Assembly (NCBI GenBank): GCA_934408725.1
Contig: CAKRVB010000011.1
Span: forward strand, 1-64,000
Reading direction: 5' to 3'
DNA from: an uncultured Marvinbryantia sp.
GTDB taxonomy: Bacteria > Bacillota > Clostridia > Lachnospirales > Lachnospiraceae
DNA: 64,000 nucleotides
Shown here: positions 41,117 to 50,449 of the stretch, one piece after another
Numbering within the stretch: position 1 is the stretch's first letter
How the letters are laid out: every line of letters starts with the position of its first letter
Made by a program: the position numbers and the translations under genes
The notes under the pieces: model-generated
What the model was told of the DNA's origin: nothing
Seen by the model: the letters and a program-made list of their open reading frames with translations, nothing else
Database searches by the model: none

Positions 41117-43132
41117 TTACAATTCATTATTTTTCTTTTTTATAGATTTTCTTCTATTCTTTTTTGCTTCATACAGAATCTGGTCAGCACTGATGTTCGC
41201 CAGCTGAATATCTTCATAGGTTTCCAGTTCAAAGGTTTGAATTCCAACAGACAGTTCCACATAATATGGCTTCCTGGAACGTTCGTTAAACTCCTTACAG
41301 GCCTGTATAATCCGGTTCTTCAGAATATCATCAAAGGTGTCTATCTCTGAAAAGGCCAGACAGGAAAACTCATCCCCGCCGATTCTGGCAATCATATCGC
41401 TGCCACGGATACAGCTTTTCAGAATATCTGCACATGCTTTTATGGCAAAATTACCTTCCGCATGTCCCCAGGTATCATTAATCTCCTTTAAATGATCCAG
41501 ATCTCCATACAACAGATGTGCCTTGCGCCGCTTGCCATCTTCGCAGATCTTCTTTGTCCTCTCTGTAAAGCCACGCAAATTCAGCAAACCTGTCAGCTGA
41601 TCATAAGCAGACTTCATATCCAGTTCTCTGTTCTGTTCTCTGATCCGTTCCATATCCTGAAACAGCTGTTGTCTGTGTAACGCTTCGATCTTATTCAACT
41701 CATAATTGTGCAGTGCCAGTCCGATCTGAAGACTGACCACATAATAAAAGGAAAGATCCTTAATCGGCACCTCGCAGACCAACAGCCCATACTGTCTTTC
41801 GCTGGAAAACAGCAGATATACCATATACTGATGGTCTCCTCCATCCTCTGTCATCTGTGCGATTCCACGTTCTCTGGTCACCAATGGCCGTTCTTCCAGT
41901 GAATAAGCAAAGGTCTCGCCATCCCGGCAATGGGCTGCAAGACGCAGATTCTCCGGACAGGTCCAGTCGCTTTCGCCATCATAAGCAATCGGCTGATCCA
42001 GCAGAAACAAATAGCTGCTCGATACCCCCATGACTTTCATAGTGTCCATAATCCGCAGACAGAATCCCCTCTCGTCATCCACACACTCGTTCAGTTCTCT
42101 GACCATCATCGGAAGAAGCCAGGACTTTCTCTGGAATTCCACAAATTGCTGCTGTTTTTCAATAATCTCACGCCGCAGCCGCTCGCTCTCCTCCGACCTG
42201 TCTTCTTCGCTCTGAATCTGTTCATTATTCTGGCGCATACACCCACAGGATTCCCGAATCACCAGCTTCGTTGGATATCTGCAAAATGGAATCTCTTTCC
42301 CATTTAAAATACACATCATATTGCGGACAGCCAGCTCTCCCATCGCCCTTCCATCCTGCAGAACCGTTGTCAATGGCGGATCTGTCTGTCTCGACAGTTC
42401 GCTGTTATCAAATCCGGTAAAAAGAATATCCTTTCCCACCTGCAGTCCTCTTTTTCCACATACCCGACAGCCGGAATATGCCATCTCGTCATTGGAAAAA
42501 GCAATGGCATCCGCATCTGGATTGCGATCCAGAAGTTCTTCCACACTCTCATCTATAAATTCTGAATAATCGCCCTGCGCAATCATCTGTGGCTGCACCG
42601 TCAGGCCATGTGCTTTCATCGCATCCTGGTACCCCTGAAACCGCTCATTGGCGTCTGTATTTCCCTCTGGTCCTTTTACAAATAAAATTTTTCTGCATCC
42701 ATGTTCCATAATCAGATGTTCTACTGCACTGTACAGTCCCTGATAATTATCTGATATAATGGAATAACAGTTTGCCACATCAACCTTTTCTGTCAGAAAT
42801 ACAGATGGCAGGTCATTATGACGCTGTGCAAATATTCTTGCATTGTTGCCTTTCAGATAGGTACCAATCGTACCGTAGTTAATTAATAATCCCTGCAGAC
42901 CTCCGATCTGACTGTAATCATAGATCGTATTGAACTGATAATCATAAAACGCATTGCTGTGTTCTCCGAGTACCTGCTTCAAAAAAACTTTTGTCTGCAT
43001 CCCCAGGAAGAAGAAGATATTTATATGTTCTTTTTCTGCCTCTTTTGAAATTCCCCGAATGATTTCTTTTGGGAAGTATGTATGAACGCCGCCAATCAGG
43101 ACACCTAATGATGTATGCACACGGTTCTCCAT
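41117..43132 (-). CDS. LacI-like sensor plus GGDEF diguanylate cyclase
   Basis: 671 residues from the ATG at 43132 (GAGGTG upstream). Residues 10-300 form a LacI/GalR-type periplasmic-binding fold (TSLGVLIGGVHTYFPKEIIRG, FVKGPEGNTDANERFQGYQDA, AIAFSNDEMAYSGCRV, GKDILFTGFDNSELSRQ) with no helix-turn-helix and no signal peptide, so it senses in the cytoplasm. A central region (330-490) may be GAF-like. The GGDEF domain has DQLTGLLNLRGF, YGDLDHLKEINDTWGH and RIGGDEFS; RGSD lies five residues before GGDEF, the RxxD inhibitory site. It should make c-di-GMP with product feedback. Ligand unknown. Confidence 0.9.
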   Translation of the reverse strand: MENRVHTSLGVLIGGVHTYFPKEIIRGISKEAEKEHINIFFFLGMQTKVFLKQVLGEHSNAFYDYQFNTIYDYSQIGGLQGLLINYGTIGTYLKGNNARIFAQRHNDLPSVFLTEKVDVANCYSIISDNYQGLYSAVEHLIMEHGCRKILFVKGPEGNTDANERFQGYQDAMKAHGLTVQPQMIAQGDYSEFIDESVEELLDRNPDADAIAFSNDEMAYSGCRVCGKRGLQVGKDILFTGFDNSELSRQTDPPLTTVLQDGRAMGELAVRNMMCILNGKEIPFCRYPTKLVIRESCGCMRQNNEQIQSEEDRSEESERLRREIIEKQQQFVEFQRKSWLLPMMVRELNECVDDERGFCLRIMDTMKVMGVSSSYLFLLDQPIAYDGESDWTCPENLRLAAHCRDGETFAYSLEERPLVTRERGIAQMTEDGGDHQYMVYLLFSSERQYGLLVCEVPIKDLSFYYVVSLQIGLALHNYELNKIEALHRQQLFQDMERIREQNRELDMKSAYDQLTGLLNLRGFTERTKKICEDGKRRKAHLLYGDLDHLKEINDTWGHAEGNFAIKACADILKSCIRGSDMIARIGGDEFSCLAFSEIDTFDDILKNRIIQACKEFNERSRKPYYVELSVGIQTFELETYEDIQLANISADQILYEAKKNRRKSIKKKNNEL

Positions 43133-43273
43133 AAAAAAACACCTCAAATTTTGTCATTTTTCACAAACACTACTTTTTATATAGTATCATATTTGGACAA
43201 TGATTTCAATTTTTTCTGCATTTTTTCTGTTTAATTATCACATTTCTATTTTTCAGGGTGTGATTTCCTGTGA

Positions 43274-43325
43274 AATAAAAAATAACCCGGAGAATTCCTT
43301 TGAGGTTTTCTTCCAGGTTATTTTT
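43274..43325 (-). terminator. terminator after the small membrane protein gene
   Basis: On the minus strand AATAACC-T-GGA pairs with TCC-G-GGTTATT, followed by a T run. Confidence 0.75.
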
Positions 43326-43345
43326 ACGCTTTTTGGAATTGCTGT

Positions 43346-43558
43346 TTATAAATTCAATATCCAGATCAGAACCAGCAGACCACTGACCAGTGTCACCAGT
43401 GAAAGAATTGTGTCTGCGTAACACCATAAGCCAATCACCGAGATAAACGCTGCTGTCAGGATTACTACTCCGATCACCAGCAAAACTGCGGTAAGCAATG
43501 CTGCCGTTTCCTTTGACATTTTTATTTTTTCCTGCATAAATTCATACATCATTCTCAT
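43346..43558 (-). CDS. Pho-regulated small membrane protein (predicted)
   Basis: 70 residues: a polar start MRMMYEFMQEKIKMSKETAA, helix LLTAVLLVIGVVILTAAFISVIG, short WCYAD loop, helix ILSLVTLVSGLLVLIWIL. No family recognised. It has its own terminator and, at 43588-43645, a promoter region that matches the pstS promoter word by word in the same spacing, so it should be induced by phosphate starvation. It lies directly downstream of pstSCAB-phoU. The start codon is uncertain: a weak GGCAGG site lies 5 nt before the first ATG. Confidence 0.7.
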   Translation of the reverse strand: MRMMYEFMQEKIKMSKETAALLTAVLLVIGVVILTAAFISVIGLWCYADTILSLVTLVSGLLVLIWILNL

Positions 43559-43587
43559 ATTCGCCTGCCATTCCCTTTAACTTTGAT

Positions 43588-43645
43588 CTTATTCTAGCAA
43601 TGCCATGTAAAGTTCAATACCATTTTTATGTAAAATGTATGTAAG
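43588..43645 (-). promoter_or_regulatory. PhoP/PhoB-type promoter of the small membrane protein
   Basis: Minus strand CTTACATAC, ATTTTACAT, 16 nt, TTTACAT and TAGAAT (-10 at 43591-43596). These elements align without gaps with the region upstream of pstS (47803-47860). Confidence 0.75.
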
Positions 43646-43705
43646 TTTTTTCTAAAAATGTCTTCTGTTCCGTACTTTCGCAGTTACAAAATGCATTCTG
43701 TTTCG

Positions 43706-44356
43706 TCATGCAATCTCCGGGTGTTCTCCTGTGATATAGAACAGAACCCATTCTGCAATATTGGTTGCATGATCTCCGATACGTTCCAGGTATTTGATGA
43801 TCATTAAAAGGTCGGCTTCCTGTTCGCCTCCCTCACTGCTATCATTGATCTGACGGATAATTTCTTTCTTGATGGTAGAAAAATATTTGTCCACTACATC
43901 ATCCTGGTGAATCACATTTACTGCTTTCTGAGTGTTTTTCTCAATATAGGCATCCAGACTGTCTTTCAGCATATGCGTTGTCTCTTCCGCCATTTTCTTT
44001 ACATTACTCAGGTCATGAGGATAACCTGACTGTACCAGCTGCAGAGTAATATCTGAGATATCTGCTGCATGATCCCCGATACGTTCCATATCCGTAACCA
44101 TCTTAATCGCAGATGAAATCTGTCTCAGATCAGTAGCAACCGGCTGCTGGGACAGCAGAAGCTGCATACAGAGATCTTCGATCTTCTTCTGCTGATGATC
44201 CACGTTTTCATCATTTTGAATGATCTGCCTGGCCTTTTCCTGATCTTTCTGTAATAAAGCCGTCATAGCTTCTTCAATGGCTGCTTCGATCATCTGTCCC
44301 ATCTCACTCATCAATTGTTCCAGTTCTGACAATTGTCTGTTATAATAATCTCTCAT
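43706..44356 (-). CDS. phoU: phosphate signalling regulator PhoU
   Basis: Links Pst transport to the PhoR/PhoB(P) system. 216 residues, all helical, with two repeats of the PhoU motif (IEAAIEEAMTALLQKDQEKARQI... IGDHAADISD and the second copy ending YLERIGDHATNIAEWV). The ATG at 44356 lies 1 nt after the pstB stop, with AGGAAGG upstream; the frame upstream of it overlaps pstB and is not used. Confidence 0.95.
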   Translation of the reverse strand: MRDYYNRQLSELEQLMSEMGQMIEAAIEEAMTALLQKDQEKARQIIQNDENVDHQQKKIEDLCMQLLLSQQPVATDLRQISSAIKMVTDMERIGDHAADISDITLQLVQSGYPHDLSNVKKMAEETTHMLKDSLDAYIEKNTQKAVNVIHQDDVVDKYFSTIKKEIIRQINDSSEGGEQEADLLMIIKYLERIGDHATNIAEWVLFYITGEHPEIA

Positions 44357-44357
44357 A

Positions 44358-45107
44358 TCAACCAAACCTTCCTGTGATATAATCTTCTGTTCTCTTATCA
44401 AATGGCTTGGAGAACAGTTTCTGGGTATTGCCATATTCTACCATTTCTCCAAGAAGGAAAAATGCAGTATTATCAGAAATACGCACAGCCTGCTGCATAT
44501 TGTGCGTCACGATTACGATCGTGTAATTCTTTTTTAATTCCAGTGCCAGATCTTCGATCTTGGATGTGGAAATCGGATCCAGTGCAGAAGTCGGCTCATC
44601 CATCAGAAGCACTTCCGGCTGTACTGCCAGTGCTCTGGCAATGCAGAGTCTCTGCTGCTGTCCACCAGACATACCCAGTGCACTTTTCTTCAGACGATCC
44701 TTCGTTTCTTCCCAGATGGCTGCATCTCGAAGAGACTTTTCTACAATATCATCCAGCTTTTCTTTAGAACGGATCCCATGGGTACGTGGTCCATAGGCAA
44801 TATTGTCATAGATACTCATTGGAAATGGATTGGCTTTCTGAAATACCATTCCCACACGCTTTCTTAAAAGGTTCACATCCATATCACCATAAATATCTTC
44901 TCCATCCAGACGGATATCTCCCTCAATACGACATCCCTCTACCAGGTCATTCATACGGTTCAGGGATTTTAACAGGGTAGACTTTCCGCATCCGGAAGGT
45001 CCGATAAATGCAGTAATTTTATTTGGTTCAATATCCAGATTCACGTCTTTTAATGCATGGAAATCTGAATAATAAAGGTTCATATTTTTTATCTCAATCT
45101 TGTTCAT
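44358..45107 (-). CDS. pstB: phosphate ABC transporter ATPase
   Basis: 249 residues. Walker [23 protein letters not shown]-loop [22 protein letters not shown], signature [16 protein letters not shown], Walker [16 protein letters not shown]-loop [10 protein letters not shown]. All are standard PstB features. GGGAG precedes the ATG. Confidence 0.96.
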   Translation of the reverse strand: MNKIEIKNMNLYYSDFHALKDVNLDIEPNKITAFIGPSGCGKSTLLKSLNRMNDLVEGCRIEGDIRLDGEDIYGDMDVNLLRKRVGMVFQKANPFPMSIYDNIAYGPRTHGIRSKEKLDDIVEKSLRDAAIWEETKDRLKKSALGMSGGQQQRLCIARALAVQPEVLLMDEPTSALDPISTSKIEDLALELKKNYTIVIVTHNMQQAVRISDNTAFFLLGEMVEYGNTQKLFSKPFDKRTEDYITGRFG

Positions 45108-45124
45108 TCTAACTTTCTCTCCCG

Positions 45125-45970
45125 TCAGCTCTTCGCCAGTTTCTTTGCCACAAATCCTGACAGACTGTTAATCACTACTACCAGTATCAGAAGTACTACC
45201 GCTGTGGCATAGGACTCATCTACATGAAGTCCTTCACTGGATAAGTTATACATATGTACCGCAAGGGTACGTCCGGAGCCCATCAGTCCTGATAAGCCAT
45301 GTGGAATCTGTGCCACAGTTCCTGCGGTATAGATCAGGGCTGCAGTCTCTCCCACAATTCGTCCCACTGCCAGAATCACACCGGCCAGAATACCAGGAAT
45401 TGCGGTTGGTAATACCACACTAAATACGGTGCGCAGCTTTCCAGCTCCCAGTCCAAAGCTCCCTTCCCGGTAAGAATCCGGTACGGATTTTAATGCTTCT
45501 TCTGTAGTTCGCATAATCAGTGGCAGAATCATGATCGCCAGTGTAAATGCACCGGCCAGTATGGAATTTCCCCATTTCAGGTAGGTTACAAAAAACAGAA
45601 ATCCAAACAGACCATATACGATGGAAGGAATTCCGGAAAGTGTCTCCGTAGTCAGACGGATTACTTTCACAAATTTATTGCCACGTTTTGCATATTCTAC
45701 CAGATAAATTGCTGAAAAAATACCAAACGGTACTGCAATGATCAGAGATACCAGCGTCATGATCAGAGTATTAATAATCGCCGGCATCATGGATACATTA
45801 TCTGAGGTATATTCCCATGCAAACAGGCATGGTTTCAGATGAGGTACTCCCTTGATCAGAATATAGGCAATCAGAAACAGTAATACGGAAAAGGTAATTA
45901 CCGCTGCCAGGATCACCAGAATCACCAGAATCAGTGAACCGGGATGTCCTTTATATTTTTTCAAATTCAT
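45125..45970 (-). CDS. pstA: phosphate ABC transporter permease PstA
   Basis: 281 residues, six helices. Blocks [34 protein letters not shown] and the coupling loop [33 protein letters not shown] identify PstA. An AAAGGGG site precedes the ATG, 3 nt after the pstC stop. Confidence 0.95.
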   Translation of the reverse strand: MNLKKYKGHPGSLILVILVILAAVITFSVLLFLIAYILIKGVPHLKPCLFAWEYTSDNVSMMPAIINTLIMTLVSLIIAVPFGIFSAIYLVEYAKRGNKFVKVIRLTTETLSGIPSIVYGLFGFLFFVTYLKWGNSILAGAFTLAIMILPLIMRTTEEALKSVPDSYREGSFGLGAGKLRTVFSVVLPTAIPGILAGVILAVGRIVGETAALIYTAGTVAQIPHGLSGLMGSGRTLAVHMYNLSSEGLHVDESYATAVVLLILVVVINSLSGFVAKKLAKS

Positions 45971-45972
45971 TT

Positions 45973-46836
45973 TTATGCATCCCCTTTCCGGTTATTCAGA
46001 CAGGCAATGGTAAAGTTGATAATCAGAATAAAGATAAACAGTACCACTGCTGTCGCAATCAGTGCTTCTCTGTGGAGTCCTGTCGCATAGCCCATTTCCA
46101 GTACAATGTTCGTAGTCAGTGTCCGCACGCCCTGCAAAATGCTGTTCGGCACACGAGCCTGGTTGCCGGCTACCATCATTACTGCCATAGTCTCTCCAAT
46201 GGCACGTCCGATTCCCAGTACCACACCTGCCATAATACCAGACTTTGCTGCCGGAATCATAACGGTAAAAATGCTTCGTTCTTTTGTTGCTCCCAGTGCC
46301 AGTGCTCCTTCAAAATAAGCTCTTGGTACCGTGCGGATGGAGCTTTCTGTTACTCCAATGATGGTTGGCAGGATCATCATGCCAAGAAGAATGGAAGAGG
46401 TTAAAATACTGCTTCCATTGGTTTTTCCCTGAAATAAAGTACGGATTACCGGGACCAGCACCACCAGTCCGAAGAAACCGTATACAATAGAAGGAATTCC
46501 CGCCAGAAGCTCAGTTGCCATCTTCAGTGGTCTGTAAATTTTCTTTGGGCAATACTCTGCCATAAATACAGATGTTAAAATACCGACCGGTACGCCGATT
46601 ACAATGGCTCCGGCTGTTACATAGATACTTCCAAGGATCATTGGGAAGATACCAAAAATATCATTTCCCGGTTTCCATTTCGATCCAAGTAAGAACTTGA
46701 ATACACCGATTTTTCCCATAGCCGGCAGACCATTTGCAAACAGAAAAACGCAGATCAAAACAACTGCCAGTATAGAAGCGCAGGCAGCTATGAAAAATAC
46801 CGCCTGCATCAGTCTTTCTTTATATTTTGATTTCAT
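45973..46836 (-). CDS. pstC: phosphate ABC transporter permease PstC
   Basis: 287 residues, six helices. Blocks [23 protein letters not shown], the EAA-type VPRAYFEGALALGATKERSIFTVMIPAAKSGI and GRAIGETMAVMMVAGN. An AGGAG site lies 7 nt before the ATG. Confidence 0.95.
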   Translation of the reverse strand: MKSKYKERLMQAVFFIAACASILAVVLICVFLFANGLPAMGKIGVFKFLLGSKWKPGNDIFGIFPMILGSIYVTAGAIVIGVPVGILTSVFMAEYCPKKIYRPLKMATELLAGIPSIVYGFFGLVVLVPVIRTLFQGKTNGSSILTSSILLGMMILPTIIGVTESSIRTVPRAYFEGALALGATKERSIFTVMIPAAKSGIMAGVVLGIGRAIGETMAVMMVAGNQARVPNSILQGVRTLTTNIVLEMGYATGLHREALIATAVVLFIFILIINFTIACLNNRKGDA

Positions 46837-46860
46837 ATGACTGCTCCTGTTTGAGTTTCC

Positions 46861-47721
46861 TTATTCTGTAAGGTCTCCCCATGTTGTAGTTTCACCTACA
46901 TAGATGCTCTTTACCTGATCCACACTCAGATCATCAACCGGGTTGTCATTGTTTACGATGATTGCAATACCATCGTTTGCAATTGTGATAGATGTAAGAC
47001 CAGCTTCCAGTTCTTCATCTTTCAGTTCTCTGGATGCCATACCGATATCGCAGATACCATCGATTGCAGATGTCATACCTGTGGTAGAATCACTCTGCTG
47101 AATCTCGATCTCAGCGTTTGGATTAACTTCTGCATAAGCTTCTTTTAATTTTTCCATAACTGGTGTTACGGAAGAAGAACCAGCTACTACAACTTTACCT
47201 TCTGGCTGTACAGATTCTGCTTCAGATGACTCAACAGGAATATAACCGTTGTCTTCTACGACTGCCTGTCCTTCCGGGCTTAAGATATAGTCGATAAAGT
47301 CCTGAGCCACTTCACTGACATCTCCTTTAGTTGCAATGTTAAATGGTCTGGATACTTTATATTCTCCGGCTTTGATATTTTCTGCAGTTGCTTCCACTCC
47401 GTCGATCTTAACTGCTTTTACACTGTCATTTAAAGATCCAAGGGAGATATAACCGATGGCATCTACATCACCTGCTACAGTAGACATCATAACTGCTGTA
47501 TTATTGGTAATTTCTGCTTCTTCTGTTGTGTTATCTACTTTATTGCCGTCTGCATCTTTTTCCTCTACACCGAACAGTTCAATGAAAGCTCCTCTTGTAC
47601 CTGATCCATCCTCACGGGATACTACCGTAATTGGATCACTGCTCATATCTGCTGCCATAGTTGGTACTGCCATTCCTGCTGCCATTACTGCTGCTAAAGC
47701 CATCACTGCTACTTTTTTCAT
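46861..47721 (-). CDS. pstS: phosphate-binding protein PstS
   Basis: 286 residues. Signal peptide MKKVAVMALAAVMAAGMAVPTMAAD with no lipobox Cys. The phosphate loops are VSREDGSGTRGAFIE (around residues 34-48) and VAGSSSVTPVMEKL, with DGICDIGMASRELKDEE. The two halves appear circularly arranged compared with E. coli PstS, a PBP-like-2 arrangement common in clostridia. First gene of pstSCAB-phoU, with a Pho-type promoter 80 nt upstream. Confidence 0.93.
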   Translation of the reverse strand: MKKVAVMALAAVMAAGMAVPTMAADMSSDPITVVSREDGSGTRGAFIELFGVEEKDADGNKVDNTTEEAEITNNTAVMMSTVAGDVDAIGYISLGSLNDSVKAVKIDGVEATAENIKAGEYKVSRPFNIATKGDVSEVAQDFIDYILSPEGQAVVEDNGYIPVESSEAESVQPEGKVVVAGSSSVTPVMEKLKEAYAEVNPNAEIEIQQSDSTTGMTSAIDGICDIGMASRELKDEELEAGLTSITIANDGIAIIVNNDNPVDDLSVDQVKSIYVGETTTWGDLTE

Positions 47722-47802
47722 AATGATTATCCTCTTTCTGCAGGGCCTCTAATTTTTATTATTCTTTTTTCGTTTTTCTTTTCTCTCAATCACCCTACGC
47801 CA

Positions 47803-47860
47803 GTTATATTAACAGTGCTATGTAAAATCCGTTATCAGCTGAATGTAAAATATGTGTAAG
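47803..47860 (-). promoter_or_regulatory. PhoP/PhoB-type promoter of pstS
   Basis: Minus strand CTTACACAT, ATTTTACAT, 16 nt, TTTACAT and TAATAT (-10 at 47806-47811). The repeated TTTACA words are PhoP/PhoB half-sites, spaced by 11 and 23 nt. Confidence 0.8.
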
Positions 47861-47925
47861 TTTGTGGTAAAACCTTTCTATAAAAATTTCGGGCAGGTGG
47901 TCTGTCCTTCTGCTTATGACTGCAA

Positions 47926-49824
47926 TCACCGCACCTGTTCCTTTGACTGGTAACGTAATACCAGGAAGGAATTCATGATAACCAATACCGAACCACAGTT
48001 ATGTACCAGGGCTCCTGCCACCGGATTTAGGATGCCGGTGATGGCCAGTACAATTGCTACAAAGTTCAGTGTCATGGAAAAGGTCAGATTCAGCTTGATG
48101 GTCTTCATCATTTTTTTTGACAATGCCAGCAGATGCGGCAGTTCCCGTACATCGTCATTAACCAGTGCAATATCTGCCGCATCTACTGCAATGTCACTTC
48201 CGATTCCACCAAGGGCAATTCCCACGTTTGCTTTTTTCAGTGCCGGTGCATCGTTCACACCATCTCCGATCATGGCTATCGTCTCTCCTCTGTCCTGATA
48301 TTTTCCGATCCATTCCAGCTTGGTCTCCGGCAGACAGTCTGCATGTACGGCACTGATACCGGCTTCTCTTGCAATCTGCATCGCTGCTTTATCATGATCC
48401 CCGGTCAGAAGCAGTGGCTCAATTCCCTGATTCCTGATCGCTGCGACCATCTTCGGACTGTCTTCCCTGATACGGTCTGTCAATGCTGCGATTCCTGCCA
48501 GTACACCATTTACTGCAACAAAGATGACCGTGCATCCCTGACTACGATAGTTTTCTGCTTCCTCTGTGATCTGACTTTCCATCTTGATCTGAAAAGCGTT
48601 CATCATTTTTTCATTTCCAGCTATGATCTGCTTTTTCTCCACTACTGCTTTTACGCCCTGGCCGGCAATCAATTGGAACTCTTCTGCTTCTGTCAGTGTC
48701 CTGCCCTGTTCCCGATAGCTTTTTACAATGGCTTTTCCCAGTGGATGCTCGGAATAACGCTCCGCTGCCGCAGTCAGGCTGTATAATTTTTCATCTGAAA
48801 TATCTGCTAAGAAACTCTTCACGGCTGTTACCACCGGCACGCCATAGGTAAGCGTTCCTGTTTTGTCAAAAGCTACCTTAGATACCTTTGCCAGACGCTC
48901 CAATGCATCCCCTTCTCTTACCAGAATGCCATGTCCTGTGGCGTTTCCGATTCCTGCCATGATGGCAGTTGGTGTTGCCAGAACCAGAGAACACGGACAA
49001 AATACAACCAGAATCGTAACAGCACGGATGATCTCTCCGGATACAAACCAGGTAATCGCTGCAGCGGTCAGGGCAATGATCACGATCCAGGTTGCCCACT
49101 GGTCTGCCAGACCTACGATTTTGGCTTTTCCTGCATCTGCGGACTGTACCAGACGGATCATTCTCTGAATGGAACTGTCCTCGCCTACTCTGGTAGCTTT
49201 CATCTCAAAGGTTCCGAACTGATTCACAGTTCCGGATGAGACTTCATCGCCCACCGTCTTGTCTACCGGCATGGACTCTCCGGTCATAACGGACTGATTC
49301 ACGGAGGTGGCACCTTCTGTGATGACACCATCTACCGGAATCGTCTCGCCCGGAAGAACCCTTAAGATGTCTCCTGCCAGTACCTCTTCTGCCGGGATCA
49401 CCTGCTCCATTTTCTGCATTTCACGTAAGACCACTCTGGCCGTCTGCGGTGTCAAATGCACCAGTTTCTCAATACCGGCTCTGGCCTTTGCCACCGTCAG
49501 CTCCTCTAAGAGACCTCCAATCTGCATAATGAAGGCCACTTCACCAGCTGCAAAATATTCGCCGATACACACAGAAGCGATCAGCGCCAAAGACACCAGT
49601 ACATCTGCCTTTATATCAAATTCTGTAATTAATCCAATTATCGCTTCTGAGATAATCGGTAATCCACATAGGATAATCGCTATCCAGGCTGCATCAAACG
49701 GCAATACATCAATATGACAGATATCCAGTAACAAAGCAATACCGCCAAGTACCAGAAGGGTGATATCCTTCTTTGTACCGCCAAACTCCAAAATCGCTTC
49801 CCATTTTTCAATAAATGATTTCAT
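47926..49824 (-). CDS. P1B-type heavy-metal ATPase
   Basis: 632 residues from the ATG at 49824 (AAAGGAG upstream). It pumps metal ions out with ATP. No N-terminal metal-binding domain; eight helices. Motifs: TGES, the transmembrane metal site VVFCPCSLVLATPTA, DKTGTLTYG, HPLG and GDGVNDAPALKKA. The last helix reads LVHNCGSVLVIMNS, not the MxxSS of Cu(I) pumps nor the DxG of Zn/Cd pumps, so the ion is uncertain although the CPC motif and CsoR-type operators point to copper. csoR is the next gene upstream. Confidence 0.92.
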   Translation of the reverse strand: MKSFIEKWEAILEFGGTKKDITLLVLGGIALLLDICHIDVLPFDAAWIAIILCGLPIISEAIIGLITEFDIKADVLVSLALIASVCIGEYFAAGEVAFIMQIGGLLEELTVAKARAGIEKLVHLTPQTARVVLREMQKMEQVIPAEEVLAGDILRVLPGETIPVDGVITEGATSVNQSVMTGESMPVDKTVGDEVSSGTVNQFGTFEMKATRVGEDSSIQRMIRLVQSADAGKAKIVGLADQWATWIVIIALTAAAITWFVSGEIIRAVTILVVFCPCSLVLATPTAIMAGIGNATGHGILVREGDALERLAKVSKVAFDKTGTLTYGVPVVTAVKSFLADISDEKLYSLTAAAERYSEHPLGKAIVKSYREQGRTLTEAEEFQLIAGQGVKAVVEKKQIIAGNEKMMNAFQIKMESQITEEAENYRSQGCTVIFVAVNGVLAGIAALTDRIREDSPKMVAAIRNQGIEPLLLTGDHDKAAMQIAREAGISAVHADCLPETKLEWIGKYQDRGETIAMIGDGVNDAPALKKANVGIALGGIGSDIAVDAADIALVNDDVRELPHLLALSKKMMKTIKLNLTFSMTLNFVAIVLAITGILNPVAGALVHNCGSVLVIMNSFLVLRYQSKEQVR

Positions 49825-49839
49825 CTTCCCTCTCCTTTC

Positions 49840-49880
49840 ATACCTATGGGGGTATATGTTCATAATACCCATAGGGGTAT
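49840..49880. promoter_or_regulatory. two CsoR-type operators
   Basis: ATACCTATGGGGGTATA (49840-49856) and ATACCCATAGGGGTAT (49865-49880), GC-centre dyads with A/T flanks like known CsoR sites. The second lies within the promoter spacer. Confidence 0.75.
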
Positions 49881-49890
49881 ATGCCGTCAA
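49862..49890 (-). promoter_or_regulatory. promoter of the P1B ATPase gene
   Basis: Minus strand TTGACG (49885-49890), 17-nt spacer, TATTAT (49862-49867), with a CsoR-type dyad in the spacer. Confidence 0.75.
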
Positions 49891-49984
49891 GGAGTTTTTA
49901 TCTATCTTTTTCTGGGAACTTGCCTTTCTTTCATAGTATATTCATTGGTACAGTTATTTGCAGTCTGATGTTTTTCTCTATGTG

Positions 49985-50028
49985 CGTAAAAAGAGACGAT
50001 ATCTGTGTAAGCACATATCGTCCCTTTC
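49985..50028. terminator. terminator downstream of csoR
   Basis: Minus strand GGGACGATATGTG pairs with CAGATATCGTCTC around a short loop and is followed by TTTTT. Confidence 0.75.
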
Positions 50029-50133
50029 TCTTTTCCATATGATTTTGTCATAATTACAATAAAGCACCGAAGTCCCAAAGTCATATTTTTGTCGTCTCAT
50101 AACTACCACGAAGTGCTACGTACTTCTACATAG

Positions 50134-50409
50134 TCATGACATATTTGCGAATCTTTCGACTGCTTTGGTGAAGTCTTCTACTGTTTTATCGGCATCGCCG
50201 TGTTCGATTCCTTCTCTTACGCAATGTTTGATATGCCCCTCCAATACAATCTGTCCACATTTATGTAATGCGGATTTTGCTGCATTGATCTGGGACAGCA
50301 CATCCTCACATGGGACATCCTCTTCGATCATACGGTCGATGGCCTGTACCTGTCCCATGATCTTCTTTAATCTTCGATGAAGATTATCGGTGTCCATACA
50401 TTTTTTCAT
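50134..50409 (-). CDS. csoR: CsoR-type copper-sensing repressor
   Basis: 91 residues, all-helical CsoR/RcnR fold. The Cu(I) ligands of CsoR are present at the right spacing: Cys34 (DVPCEDVL), His59 and Cys63 (EGHIKHCV). RLKKIMGQVQAIDRMI is the DNA-contact helix. The RcnR His ligand set is absent. The gene precedes the P1B ATPase, with its own terminator between them, and follows pyrD by 40 nt, so it may ride on pyr transcripts. Confidence 0.9.
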   Translation of the reverse strand: MKKCMDTDNLHRRLKKIMGQVQAIDRMIEEDVPCEDVLSQINAAKSALHKCGQIVLEGHIKHCVREGIEHGDADKTVEDFTKAVERFANMS

Positions 50410-50449
50410 GTTCTATACGTTCCTTCCAAATCGTATCTGTTATTAATGG

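Noticed and set aside
43206..43427. 73-codon frame overlapping the small membrane protein
   Set aside because: It overlaps the terminator and the better-supported frame that has the Pho-type promoter; no ribosome site.
49902..50084. 60-codon minus-strand frame between csoR and the ATPase
   Set aside because: It runs through the csoR terminator hairpin, has no ribosome site and no recognisable product.
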